60,268 nt of DNA from assembly GCA_012270675.1 (NCBI GenBank), contig JAAXHW010000058.1, positions 1-60,268 on the forward strand. The letters run 5' to 3'. Numbering within the stretch: position 1 is the stretch's first letter; the number at the start of each line of letters is the position of its first letter. This DNA is from Candidatus Latescibacterota bacterium (lineage in GTDB: Bacteria; Latescibacterota; UBA2968; GCA-2709665). The notes beneath the pieces were generated by a model that worked only from the letters and a program-made list of their open reading frames with translations, was not told the origin of the DNA and made no database searches. Below, piece after piece: positions 36,112-44,683 of this stretch. The translations under genes were made by a program, and so were the position numbers.

Positions 36112-37487
36112 AACGTATTCTCCGAGTCGCACTGCGGGACTTTGTCGCTGTGGTGTGCACGAAGGGCTTCATCATCGGAGCGCTGTCCGTTCCGGCCATG
36201 ATCGCGGCTATGTTCATTCTGGGGCCCCGATTCCTGCGAATGCTCAAGGACCCGGGCTTTCAGATCGAAGGCGAGTATGCCGTTATGGATCCGACGGGTC
36301 TGGTCTTTCCCGAGATGAACCGCGCCCTTGATCCCGAAGCGGTTGCCCGGCGGCGTCTGGAGGCGTTCCGCCGGCGCACGGGCCAGGCGTCGGGACCGGT
36401 CCGGGACATGGTCGATGCCGCAGTCGAACGATCGATGAATGAAATGCTGGGACCGGCGCCCAGGGTCCGGTTGATCGCGTTACCCGCCGATACGGACATC
36501 GAAGCTGAGAAGGCCTGGCTGAAGGAGGCGTCCGGGGGGCTGCGCCACACCGCGCTGATTGTGATTCACGAGAATGCCGTCGAAGCGTCCGGTCCCGAGT
36601 CCGGGTTCGGAACCTACGATCTGTATGTTGCGCCGGACCTCGACGAACGCGACCTGGGCTTCATATACCGCAGCATCCGGGAAGCCATCGTCAATGCGCG
36701 GATTTCGGCACACTCCCTGGAACAGGCACGGATCAAGTCCCTTGTGCGGGTTCCGCGACAGCGGTCGATCACGGTGCGCCCGGATGGCGAGCGGCAGACC
36801 GTTGGCAGCTTCAATATCTTTCTTCCGGCCGCATTCGGTCTCCTCATGTTCATGGGGATCATGGCAGGCGGCCAGACTCTGCTGACGTCGACGGTGGAAG
36901 AGAAGTCAAGCCGCGTTGTTGAAGTCCTTCTGTCGGCAGTGTCGCCGATGGAACTCATGGCCGGCAAGCTGATTGGAGGTGTGGCCATCAGCCTGGTCAT
37001 GATGGGCTTCTACATCCTGACGGGGATGGCGGTGCTGACATCTCTTTCGCTGTTCGACCTCTTCGATCCCTGGTTGATCCTCTACCTTCTGATCTTCTTC
37101 CTCATCGGCTTCTTCGCCATCGGGGCCCTGATGTTGGCCGTGGGAGCCGCCGTCAACGAGATGAGCGAGGCAGGGCCTCTTATGACGCCCCTGGTGTTCG
37201 TTACCATGGTTCCCTGGCTCCTCTGGCCGCTGGTATCTCGCAGTCCCAATTCGACGCTCGCCATCTTCTTTAGCTATCTCCCACCCATCAATTCCTTCGG
37301 AATGCTCATGCGAATGGCATCCAGCCAGCCGCCGCCGTGGTGGCAGGTGTGGTTGTCCATCGGGGTGGGTGTGGCCTCGGTGGTCGGGGCCGTGTGGGTG
37401 GCCGCAAAGGTCTTCAGGATCGGGTTGCTGATGTACGGGAAGCCGCCGAATCTGAAGACGCTGATCCGATGGGTTCGGGCGGCTTGA
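36090..37487 (+). CDS. ABC-2 family transporter permease (NatB-like)
   Basis: A 465-residue membrane protein. It has one N-terminal transmembrane segment (about residues 20-45), a large extracytoplasmic domain (about 55-240), then five or six hydrophobic segments from about 250 to the end. The conserved TVEEKSSRVVEVLLSAVSP segment of NatB-type permeases lies at the start of the C-terminal membrane block. It overlaps the ATPase gene by 22 nt. It converges on the DegT gene, with 22 bp between the stops. Confidence 0.83.
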   Translation: MGRGINIKRILRVALRDFVAVVCTKGFIIGALSVPAMIAAMFILGPRFLRMLKDPGFQIEGEYAVMDPTGLVFPEMNRALDPEAVARRRLEAFRRRTGQASGPVRDMVDAAVERSMNEMLGPAPRVRLIALPADTDIEAEKAWLKEASGGLRHTALIVIHENAVEASGPESGFGTYDLYVAPDLDERDLGFIYRSIREAIVNARISAHSLEQARIKSLVRVPRQRSITVRPDGERQTVGSFNIFLPAAFGLLMFMGIMAGGQTLLTSTVEEKSSRVVEVLLSAVSPMELMAGKLIGGVAISLVMMGFYILTGMAVLTSLSLFDLFDPWLILYLLIFFLIGFFAIGALMLAVGAAVNEMSEAGPLMTPLVFVTMVPWLLWPLVSRSPNSTLAIFFSYLPPINSFGMLMRMASSQPPPWWQVWLSIGVGVASVVGAVWVAAKVFRIGLLMYGKPPNLKTLIRWVRAA

Positions 37488-37509
37488 GACCGGCGCGCAC
37501 GGAGCGGTC

Positions 37510-38751
37510 TTATCCGGATGGAGAGTTGAGAGGGTGGGGGGAATACAGCCGGCTGTCACCGGGGCGCGCCCATTGGCGCACGAGGAGGCTCAACCGATCC
37601 AGACGAGCCTGTCCCATTTCAGCATATACCGGCAGGAACAGCATTTGCCGCTGGAGGGCCAGCACCCGGGTGGGCACCTGGTCCTGGAGGTCCCGGTGGG
37701 GTGGGACAACGCACAGCGACGGCGGCCACAAGTGGGCGTCGAAGCCGGCAGCCCGGAGTTGCTGGCACAGGCCCCCGGCGTTGCCGACCTGGACGGCGAA
37801 GAGCCAGTGGGAGTGCTGCGGCCCGTGGCCCGGGCAGCAGAGGTCCGGAGCGCGGCAGCGAAAAGCCGCCGCGGTCCGTTGCCGGCACTCTGTTCTGGCC
37901 AGGGCGTCCGAGCGCAGGCGTCTCGACAACAACGACAACAGGGCCGGGCAGGGCTGCTGGCGAAGTTTCTTAAGCAGTCCGTCCCCTATAAAACTGCGCG
38001 TGGTGTTGTAGCATAAGGTGTCCTGTGACTTGCCCATCAGCCGCCACAGGACGCACAGGACCGTATAGGGTGCCGGTCTGTTGAGCAGGACGACAATGCC
38101 GTATTTGGCCAGGCGCTTGAAAAACTGCCTTCTGCGCTGTACGGGATACGCTTGATGGAGCCTCTGTACCTTTTCCCGCAGGAGGGCATCGCCGATAAAA
38201 AGCAGGCCGCCTCCCAGTGCGGTGTTGTGCTTGATGGGACCGAAACTGAACATACGCACGTGGCTGGCTGGATGGCCGGTAAAGCCGTCGCCCCAATAGG
38301 CCTGGGCGCAGTCTTCCAACAGTACCAGGCCGTTGCGGCGGGCGAAGCGCACCAGGGGGTGCACCGGGATGCGGGCGCCGAAGAGATGGGTTACCAGCAG
38401 GGCGACGGTCTTGTGGGTGAGTCCTCTTTCCAGGCTGTCCGGGTCGGGCTGCAGCGTCAGCGGGTCCAGATCGACCGGCACCGGGACCAGGTCGTGGGCC
38501 CGGATGATTTCGAGTATGTCGGGAATGGTGATGGCGGACACCAGAATGTGCGATCCCGGGGGGAATTGGGCAGCCTGCAGGTAGGCGTCAAAGCCGCTGC
38601 GGACCGAGAGGAAAAACAGGCCCTGATCGGGTGCAGCCGTGCTCTGCTGGCAGGCCGCGTGGATTTCTGCGCGTTTGTCGGCCATCAGGCATTGGGCCAT
38701 GCCAAAGAGCAGGTCGCGCCAGCCGATGTCCAATCTTTTTCGGGGGGTCAT
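37510..38751 (-). CDS. DegT/DnrJ/EryC1-family PLP-dependent aminotransferase
   Basis: A 413-residue fold-type I aminotransferase-like protein of the family that usually aminates keto-sugars. The cofactor region is seen in LLEDCAQAYWG, and the PLP-binding lysine lies in SFGPIKHNTALGGG. The C-terminal third is Arg- and Cys-rich and less conserved. No sugar nucleotide genes are nearby, so its substrate is open. It is a single gene with its own upstream region. No clear promoter is seen beyond an A/T-rich TATAAT-like palindrome about 100 bp upstream. Confidence 0.8.
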   Translation of the reverse strand: MTPRKRLDIGWRDLLFGMAQCLMADKRAEIHAACQQSTAAPDQGLFFLSVRSGFDAYLQAAQFPPGSHILVSAITIPDILEIIRAHDLVPVPVDLDPLTLQPDPDSLERGLTHKTVALLVTHLFGARIPVHPLVRFARRNGLVLLEDCAQAYWGDGFTGHPASHVRMFSFGPIKHNTALGGGLLFIGDALLREKVQRLHQAYPVQRRRQFFKRLAKYGIVVLLNRPAPYTVLCVLWRLMGKSQDTLCYNTTRSFIGDGLLKKLRQQPCPALLSLLSRRLRSDALARTECRQRTAAAFRCRAPDLCCPGHGPQHSHWLFAVQVGNAGGLCQQLRAAGFDAHLWPPSLCVVPPHRDLQDQVPTRVLALQRQMLFLPVYAEMGQARLDRLSLLVRQWARPGDSRLYSPHPLNSPSG

Positions 38752-39029
38752 AACGGTTGTTCCGTTTTAGGGCCGCGCCATTCGATCCGGATTTTGTGGC
38801 GCAGGGGCGATGTGCGGAGGCTTGTACGTATCGGGATTTGTGCAGAATTATAATATACGACAAAACATAGAAAAGAAGAAGTCCGACGCGTGTGAGCGGG
38901 CGTGTGCGACAATACGAGAAAGCCACCGGGCCTGAATGGCCGGTGGCTTTCTTTTTCCCTTCGTCGCGTGAATGCGCCCCTTCAATAGACCCAATACGGA
39001 AGATTCTGCAATCATTCTGAATTTTGGGG
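38752..39029. other. intergenic region with TATAAT motif and orphan terminator
   Basis: The region lies between divergent genes. A TATAAT at 38849-38854 (+) is also readable as TATAAT on the minus strand (38852-38847), but neither has a good -35. A strong hairpin terminator at 38917-38956 reads on the + strand and has no obvious upstream + gene. A short untranslated RNA of about 95 nt is possible; no ORF with a ribosome-binding site is seen. Confidence 0.4.
38917..38956 (+). terminator. orphan Rho-independent terminator
   Basis: A 13-bp perfect stem, AGAAAGCCACCGG (38917-38929) with CCGGTGGCTTTCT (38940-38952), continues into a T-run. A-rich sequence on the other side makes it potentially bidirectional. 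No + strand gene ends nearby. Confidence 0.85.
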
Positions 39030-39058
39030 TTGACATTTAACCGTTTAAAGCGTATTAT
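39030..39058 (+). promoter_or_regulatory. promoter of the heme-uptake operon
   Basis: A perfect TTGACA (39030-39035), a 17-bp spacer and TATTAT (39053-39058) predict a start near 39065 and a leader of about 155 nt before hmuT. The spacer holds an imperfect A/T palindrome around TTTAACCGTTTAAA, which could be a repressor site. No good Fur-box match was found. Confidence 0.7.
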
Positions 39059-39219
39059 GTCATATCCAGATATTTTGTTTATAAAACACTCAGAATATAT
39101 ACCAAACTAAAAAGGTGTGTGGCGCTTTATCCCGGGATACGTTTGCAGGATCGAATAAGCTGGAGGTCCACGAAGTATTCCCGGATTCCAGGCACGCTTT
39201 GAAGGCCCAGGGATAACCG

Positions 39220-40113
39220 ATGGTCAGATCCGTATTCATAGCTCTGGTGGGGGTTGCCCTGGTGGGCGTGGCATCTGCGCAGCCCGGGGTCGGTGACGCC
39301 CGTGGCAAATACCGCGATGTTTCGCGCGTTGTGTCGGTGGGCGGTTCGCTGACTGAAATTGTCTACGCCCTGGGTGCGACGAACGGGCTGGTGGGAACGG
39401 ACACGTCGAGCGGGTACCCGGAAGCGGCGACCCGGCTGCCCCAGGTGGGCTATCAGCGCCGGCTTTCGGCCGAGGGGGTACTGTCGCTCAACCCAACGCT
39501 GGTACTGGCCACCGATGACGCCGGCCCGCCCGCGGCGATCGCGCAGATCCAGTCGGCCGGGGTGTCGGTCATGGTGGTGCCTAACGCACGAACGCCCGAG
39601 GGAGTCAAGGCAAAAATCCGTACAATTGCCAGGGCGTTGGGCCGTGAGGAAAAGGGAGAGGAATTGGCGCGGGACCTGGACGCGGACCTGCTGCAGGCGA
39701 GGGAGTTTGTAGCCGGAGCCAGGAAAAAGCCAAGGGTTCTTTTTATTTATGCACGGGGTCAGGGCACAATGATGGTATCCGGTTCCGGCACGTCGGCGGA
39801 CACGATGATTCAGCTTGCAGGCGCGGTCAATGCCGTTTCGGGATATGAGAATTACAAACCCCTTACGGCCGAGGCCGTGGTGGCCGCCGCGCCCGACGTG
39901 ATCCTCATGCTTTCGTCCGGGCTGGACAGCATCGGGGGCGTGGACGGCCTCCTCAAAGCGCCCGGGGTCGCGCTCACACCTGCCGGACAACATCGTCGGA
40001 TCGTGGCGATGGACGGTCTTTACCTGCTCGGGTTCGGCCCGCGCACGGGAAAGGCCGTGCTGGAACTGGCACGGGAATTTCATCCGGAGACAAGGGTGTC
40101 CGAGGATCAATAA
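39220..40113 (+). CDS. hmuT: heme ABC transporter, periplasmic binding protein
   Basis: A 297-residue substrate-binding protein that delivers heme to the permease. A signal peptide (residues 1-20) ends in VASA before Gln. The mature part begins VVSVGGSLTEIVYALG and shows VGYQRRLSAEGVLSLNPTLV, typical of HmuT rather than the vitamin B12 protein BtuF. The clustering with a heme receptor, HmuY and a heme monooxygenase supports heme. It is first in the operon and ends 1 bp before hmuU. Confidence 0.88.
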   Translation: MVRSVFIALVGVALVGVASAQPGVGDARGKYRDVSRVVSVGGSLTEIVYALGATNGLVGTDTSSGYPEAATRLPQVGYQRRLSAEGVLSLNPTLVLATDDAGPPAAIAQIQSAGVSVMVVPNARTPEGVKAKIRTIARALGREEKGEELARDLDADLLQAREFVAGARKKPRVLFIYARGQGTMMVSGSGTSADTMIQLAGAVNAVSGYENYKPLTAEAVVAAAPDVILMLSSGLDSIGGVDGLLKAPGVALTPAGQHRRIVAMDGLYLLGFGPRTGKAVLELAREFHPETRVSEDQ

Positions 40114-40114
40114 C

Positions 40115-41245
40115 GTGAGTGTCACCGACGAGATTTCGTCCCGCCAGATCCCGAAGACAGCCGAAGCGGGCGTTGCTGCGGGCCGTCCGGACCGGCGCAA
40201 GCAACGCGCAGCCGTGGTTCTGTCCGGATTGGCCGTGCTGCTCGTCGGGATGACGGTCGCTTCTGTCGGCGTCGGTGCGGTCGCCGTTTCTCCGGGCCAG
40301 ATCCTGGCCATCTTCAGCGACCGGATCGGCCTGTGGCTGCCCTGGGAGTTCCAGCACCAGCAGGAGGCGGTCGTGATGGCGATTCGGCTTCCGAGGGTGT
40401 TGCTGAATGTGCTGGTCGGCGCGGGGCTTTCCGTTTCCGGGGCGGCGATGCAGGGGCTTTTCCGCAATCCGCTTGCGGACCCGGGCCTGGTGGGGGTGTC
40501 GAGTGGGGCGGCGCTGGCTGCGGTCTCCGTGATCGTGCTGCCCGCCACAGTGCTGGGGGGGCTCTCTTCCGCGCTGGGGTTGTTTACGCTTCCCCTCGCG
40601 GCGTTCGCCGGCAGCGTCGTGACAACGGTGATCGTGTACAGGCTCTCCAGCGTGCAGGGACGCACCGTGGTGGCTACCATGCTGCTGGCCGGAATCGCCG
40701 TGAACGCGCTGACGGGTTCGGTAACAGGCCTGCTGACCTTTGCGGCGACGGACGAGCAACTTCGAAATATCACGTTCTGGAGCCTGGGCAACATGGGTGG
40801 GGCCACGTGGACATCCGTGGCCTCGGTGGCGCCTTTTATCGTGATCTCCGTGAGTCTTCTGGTCCGATACGCCAGGCCTTTGAACGCCTTTCTGCTGGGA
40901 GAGGCCGAGGCGGGCCATCTCGGCGTGCCGGTGCAACGCATGAAACGTGAGATCGTGGCACTGACTGCCCTGGCCGTGGGCGCGTCGGTCTCGGTCACGG
41001 GCATCATCGGGTTCGTGGGGCTGGTCGTACCCCACCTGCTTCGCCTTACCGTGGGGCCGGACCACCGCTATCTGATGCCCGGTGCGGCGCTCCTCGGTGC
41101 GGCGCTCCTGATGGGAGCGGACCTTGCCGCACGCACGGTCGTATTGCCGGCGGAACTGCCCATCGGCATTGTGACGGCCATTGTCGGAGCGCCCTTTTTT
41201 CTGTATCTGTTGCTGCGCAGCAAGCAGACGATGCAACTCTTATGA
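40115..41245 (+). CDS. hmuU: heme ABC transporter permease (FecCD family)
   Basis: A 376-residue inner-membrane permease with about nine hydrophobic helices from residue 30 on. FecCD signatures include RLPRVLLNVLVGAGLSVSGAAMQGLFRNPLADPGLVGVSSGA and, near the end, GFVGLVVPHLLR. The start is GTG 40115, just after the hmuT stop, and the stop overlaps the hmuV start by 4 nt. The N-terminal 30 residues are hydrophilic and variable. Confidence 0.9.
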   Translation: MSVTDEISSRQIPKTAEAGVAAGRPDRRKQRAAVVLSGLAVLLVGMTVASVGVGAVAVSPGQILAIFSDRIGLWLPWEFQHQQEAVVMAIRLPRVLLNVLVGAGLSVSGAAMQGLFRNPLADPGLVGVSSGAALAAVSVIVLPATVLGGLSSALGLFTLPLAAFAGSVVTTVIVYRLSSVQGRTVVATMLLAGIAVNALTGSVTGLLTFAATDEQLRNITFWSLGNMGGATWTSVASVAPFIVISVSLLVRYARPLNAFLLGEAEAGHLGVPVQRMKREIVALTALAVGASVSVTGIIGFVGLVVPHLLRLTVGPDHRYLMPGAALLGAALLMGADLAARTVVLPAELPIGIVTAIVGAPFFLYLLLRSKQTMQLL

Positions 41246-42099
41246 TCGAAGCGGAAGAGGTCTCTGTTCATATCGGCCAAAAGGCCCTGCTGAATCGTGT
41301 CAGCATCCATGTCCGACCGGGTGAAATCGTTGCCGTCGTGGGTCCTAACGGGTCGGGTAAGACCACGCTTTTCAGAGTGCTGTGCGGCGACCTGTCGCCC
41401 TCGATGGGCGCGGTCTGGCTGGAAGGCCGGCCGCTCGAAGATTGGGCCTCGACCGAACAGGCTCGAAAACGCGCGGTGCTCCCGCAAACTGCCACCCTGA
41501 ATTTCCCGTTTACGGTTCTCGAGGTTGCGGTTATGGGCCGAATGCCCCACCTGGAGGGCACGGAAGGTTTTAAAGACTACGCGATTGCGCGCGTCGGTCT
41601 GGCCATGGCGGGCGTCGGCGACCTGGAAGACAGGATCTACCCGACGCTGTCGGGGGGTGAGCAGCAACGCGTGCAGTTTGCGCGTGTTCTCACGCAGATT
41701 GGAGAGCAACCGCCGGATGGCAGGCGATACCTTCTGCTGGACGAACCGACCTCCAATCTGGACCTCGCGCACCAGCACCGCATCCTGGCTACGGCTCGGG
41801 ACTTCGCCTGCGAGGCGACGGGGGTGCTGGCCGTGCTTCACGACCTGAACCTGGCCGCGCAGTACGCAGACCGCGTCCTTGTGTTGAAAGAAGGCGAAGA
41901 ACTGATCACCGGCGGACCGGCGGACGTGTTCACGGAGGGAGTCATCGAACAGGCATTCGACGTCAGGGTGCAGGTGATCCCCCACCCGACGCTGAAATGC
42001 CCGCTCATCGTTCCGCTGCCGGATTCTTGCGGGAAACCATCGGTACCTGATGAAAAGAGGCGCGACGGGCTGGTACCTATGTCCACGAGAAATGCGTAA
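41242..42099 (+). CDS. hmuV: heme ABC transporter ATPase
   Basis: A 285-residue ATPase with Walker A GPNGSGKTT, the QTATLNFPFTVLEVAVMGR Q-loop region, signature LSGGEQQRVQFARVL, Walker B YLLLDEPTSNLD and the switch His in LAVLHDLNLA. The last about 30 residues are extra and hydrophilic. Translational coupling to hmuU through ATGA is clear. Confidence 0.92.
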   Translation: MIEAEEVSVHIGQKALLNRVSIHVRPGEIVAVVGPNGSGKTTLFRVLCGDLSPSMGAVWLEGRPLEDWASTEQARKRAVLPQTATLNFPFTVLEVAVMGRMPHLEGTEGFKDYAIARVGLAMAGVGDLEDRIYPTLSGGEQQRVQFARVLTQIGEQPPDGRRYLLLDEPTSNLDLAHQHRILATARDFACEATGVLAVLHDLNLAAQYADRVLVLKEGEELITGGPADVFTEGVIEQAFDVRVQVIPHPTLKCPLIVPLPDSCGKPSVPDEKRRDGLVPMSTRNA

Positions 42100-42125
42100 A
42101 CATCGCTGATTTTCAAGAAGATACG

Positions 42126-42221
42126 CAGTTCGTACGTTGAAAGGGGCTACCGGTGATCAATTGCGAGATCGAAGACCGATAGCCCGGGAGACGACAACGG
42201 ACCTTCCAGAGAAGGAAGCCG
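42126..42221 (+). promoter_or_regulatory. conserved two-hairpin 5' element, copy A
   Basis: Hairpin 1 pairs GGCTACCGGT (42145-42154) with ACCGATAGCC (42175-42184), one C/A mismatch, and is capped by GATC/GATC around an 8-nt loop. Hairpin 2 (42198-42221) pairs CGG and CCTTC with GAAGG and CCG around CAGA. A second copy with the same structure lies before the other TonB receptor (49985-50083). The first 75 nt are about 80% identical, without gaps. The 3' arm of hairpin 2 contains a GAAGGAAG ribosome-binding-like stretch immediately before ATG 42222. It is a candidate cis-acting RNA controlling the receptor. Confidence 0.65.
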
Positions 42222-42311
42222 ATGTGCATCTCATTACCCAAAATAATCCATGCGGGATTTGGAGACAAGTGGAATCTTCAGAAGCTGATCGATAAGCCAG
42301 GGGAGCGTTCC

Positions 42312-44645
42312 GTGAGATACAATCTATTGAATGCAGTAAAATGGGTGGGATGGTTTGTGTTTGTGATCTGCCTGTGCATTGACGGTGTGGCAAACGACAC
42401 CACCGGTCGTATCGATGGCGTGGTGCAGACCGAAGGCGGGATGGCCCTGGCCAACGTCAATGTTATGGTCGCGAATACGCCACTGGGAACCGTGAGTTCC
42501 TCCACCGGGCGTTTTTCCCTGATCGGCATTCCTCCGGGCGAAAATACCGTTGTCGCAAGTCTTGTAGGCTATCGGACCGCCCGGCAAGAGGTTGATATTG
42601 CGCTCAATACCGTCTCCAGGATGACCATAGTGTTGACGCCAGAGACAACCGCTCTTTCCCCGATTGTCGTCACCGGTACCAGGTCAGCCCAGAGCATAGA
42701 AGACACGCCCATCCAGACGCAGGTTATTACCAAAAGAGAAATCGATGCATCAGGTGTGGTGCATCTGGGAGGCCTGTTGGCTGAACAGACCGGGCTTGCC
42801 GTTATATCCGACCATGGAACGGGCGTTCAAGTGCAAGGATTTGATCCCGATTATACGCTTATTCTCGTAGATGGCGAACCCATTATCGGGCGTACGGCGG
42901 GAACACTCGACCTGGACCGCTTTCTGGTGAACAATATCGAGCAAGTGGAAATCGTCAAGGGGGCAACATCGTCACTGTATGGCAGCGAGGCCCTTGCCGG
43001 TGTGATTAACCTCATTACACGAATGCCTGAAAAACCGTTTTCCGCGTCTGTGCGTCCACGCTATGGCAGCTTCGGCACTCTAAATTTTACCGGCGAATTG
43101 GAAACCCGGCAACGGGATGTCGGACTATCGCTATTTCTGGACAGAAGCCAGAGTGACGGATATGACCACACCCCCGAAACGGTTTCGCCAACCGCGCCTG
43201 AATACGTCACCTACACGGTGAACCCCAAGGTCGTGTACCAGCCCAATCGTCGAATCACCCTATCCCTTGCGGCAAGGGCGTTCTGGGAGAACCAGTACAG
43301 TCCGGAGGAGATCCGCTCAGGCAACACGACCGAATTCCTGGATGTGGATGCGCGACTGAAGGATTGGAGTATAAATCCCAGGATCGTTTTTCAGTGGACC
43401 CCCAGCCTCCGGATAACGGGAAAGTTTTATACCGCCAGGTACCACACCAGAAGCGAGCGAACCCATCGCAACGGTGGTGACGTGTACTCTCTTGCGACTT
43501 TTGACCAGAACTATCACAAAGCCGAATTGCAAGCCCAAACGCTCATAGGAAAAACAAACCTGGTTACGATGGGCGCAGGAGGCGTTTGGGAATCGGTCAA
43601 GGCAGACCGTATCACAGGTGGACGGCAAACCTCCCGCAGCGCCTTCGCTTTTCTCCAGGAAGAATGGTTGCCCACTGCCTGGCTTGACGTTGTCGTCAGT
43701 GGCCGCGTCGACGCGCACAGCGATTATGCAACCCGTTTGAGCCCCAAAGCTGCTCTCCTCATCAAACCTTTCCCATGGCTACACCTCCGCGGCTCCATCG
43801 GGAGTGGTTTCAAAGCGCCCACCTTCCAGCAATTGTACCTGGATTACACAAATCCTTCAGTGGGTTATTCCGTCCTGGGGTCCACATACGTTCGCGAAGG
43901 CATGGTGTTGCTGCAACAGGAAGGTCATATTGCCGCTGCGTTACAGGATGTTGCATCATTGGAACAAATAAAAGCTGAAAGCTCGGTTTCGTTTAACGGA
44001 GGAGTTGAGATCGCACCACAACGTCGCGTATCCGCTGAAATCAATTTTTTCCGCAACAATGTGCAGGATCTCATCGAGGCCTCGCCCATTGCGCGTAAAA
44101 AGAGTGGCCGAAGCGTGTATACCTATTTCAATCTCAATCGCGTCTTTACCCGTGGCATGGAAAGCAACCTCACGGTACACCCGTTTTCAGGAGCGTCGTT
44201 ATCGGCAGGCTATCAATATCTGGAGACAGGAGATGAAGAGGTTCTGGACAAACTCGAAGAGGGTCAGGTTGTTAAAGTTGACACTGAGACCAACAAGCTG
44301 CGCCGCGTTGAGGTTTCCGAATACGGCGGTTTGTACAACCGCTCAAAACACACGGCCACGCTGCGCTTCTTTTATCGGAACGAGGAACTCGGTTTCAGTG
44401 GCAGTTTGCGCGGGGTATATCGGGGGCGATACGGTTATCAGGACCGCAACCTGACGACCATCCTGGACGCGCCGGAAGAGTACGCGCCAGGCTACGATCT
44501 CTGGCACATATCACTCTCTCAACAAATACATAAAGTCGCAAGGATTCGATTGGGTGTCCTGAACATCTTCGATGAAAAACGGCTGGACTATGTTCCCTCG
44601 CTGCCCGGCCGAACCCTGTACGCAGAGTTGACCAGGAGCTTCTGA
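42312..44645 (+). CDS. TonB-dependent receptor, probably heme or iron-complex
   Basis: A 777-residue outer-membrane receptor that would import a heme or iron complex with TonB energy. After an N-terminal hydrophobic signal (about residues 8-24) comes a carboxypeptidase-regulatory-like domain (GRIDGVVQTEGGMALANVNV to LTPET). Then comes the plug (VVTGTRSAQSIEDTPIQTQVI, IEQVEIVKGATSSLYGSEALAGVINLIT) and a barrel ending in Phe. GTG 42312 has GGGAG 6 nt upstream; the frame extends to ATG 42222 inside the conserved 5' element. It follows hmuV. Its 3' end is duplicated at 48525-48620. Confidence 0.88.
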   Translation: MRYNLLNAVKWVGWFVFVICLCIDGVANDTTGRIDGVVQTEGGMALANVNVMVANTPLGTVSSSTGRFSLIGIPPGENTVVASLVGYRTARQEVDIALNTVSRMTIVLTPETTALSPIVVTGTRSAQSIEDTPIQTQVITKREIDASGVVHLGGLLAEQTGLAVISDHGTGVQVQGFDPDYTLILVDGEPIIGRTAGTLDLDRFLVNNIEQVEIVKGATSSLYGSEALAGVINLITRMPEKPFSASVRPRYGSFGTLNFTGELETRQRDVGLSLFLDRSQSDGYDHTPETVSPTAPEYVTYTVNPKVVYQPNRRITLSLAARAFWENQYSPEEIRSGNTTEFLDVDARLKDWSINPRIVFQWTPSLRITGKFYTARYHTRSERTHRNGGDVYSLATFDQNYHKAELQAQTLIGKTNLVTMGAGGVWESVKADRITGGRQTSRSAFAFLQEEWLPTAWLDVVVSGRVDAHSDYATRLSPKAALLIKPFPWLHLRGSIGSGFKAPTFQQLYLDYTNPSVGYSVLGSTYVREGMVLLQQEGHIAAALQDVASLEQIKAESSVSFNGGVEIAPQRRVSAEINFFRNNVQDLIEASPIARKKSGRSVYTYFNLNRVFTRGMESNLTVHPFSGASLSAGYQYLETGDEEVLDKLEEGQVVKVDTETNKLRRVEVSEYGGLYNRSKHTATLRFFYRNEELGFSGSLRGVYRGRYGYQDRNLTTILDAPEEYAPGYDLWHISLSQQIHKVARIRLGVLNIFDEKRLDYVPSLPGRTLYAELTRSF

Positions 44646-44664
44646 TGACCTTCAAACTTTTCCA
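44569..44664 (+). repeat. 96-bp direct repeat, copy 1
   Basis: It covers the last about 25 codons of the TonB receptor and the first bases after it. It matches 48525-48620 over 96 bp without gaps, with 7 mismatches. Both copies encode DEKR-D-VPSLPGRTLYAELT-SF. Confidence 0.9.
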
Positions 44665-44683
44665 TTTACATAGCGGGAGGTTT

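Noticed and set aside
39030-39219. Fur box in the heme operon promoter
   Set aside because: There are A/T-rich imperfect palindromes but no convincing match to the 19-bp Fur consensus; iron control is only inferred from gene content.
39127-41007. 626-codon minus-strand open frame opposite hmuT and hmuU
   Set aside because: It is antisense to the heme genes and overlaps the promoter region. It is Thr/Pro/Arg-rich without motifs.
42145-42200. Cobalamin riboswitch in the receptor 5' region
   Set aside because: GAAGACC and AGCCCGGGAGAC resemble pieces of the B12 box. However, the element is far shorter than a cobalamin riboswitch and its pairing forms simple hairpins instead of the multi-branched core.
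42222-42311. ATG 42222 as the start of the first TonB receptor
   Set aside because: It would put 30 hydrophilic residues before the signal peptide and lies inside the conserved 5' element. GTG 42312 has a better-placed GGGAG. The earlier ATG might still be used as a leader start.
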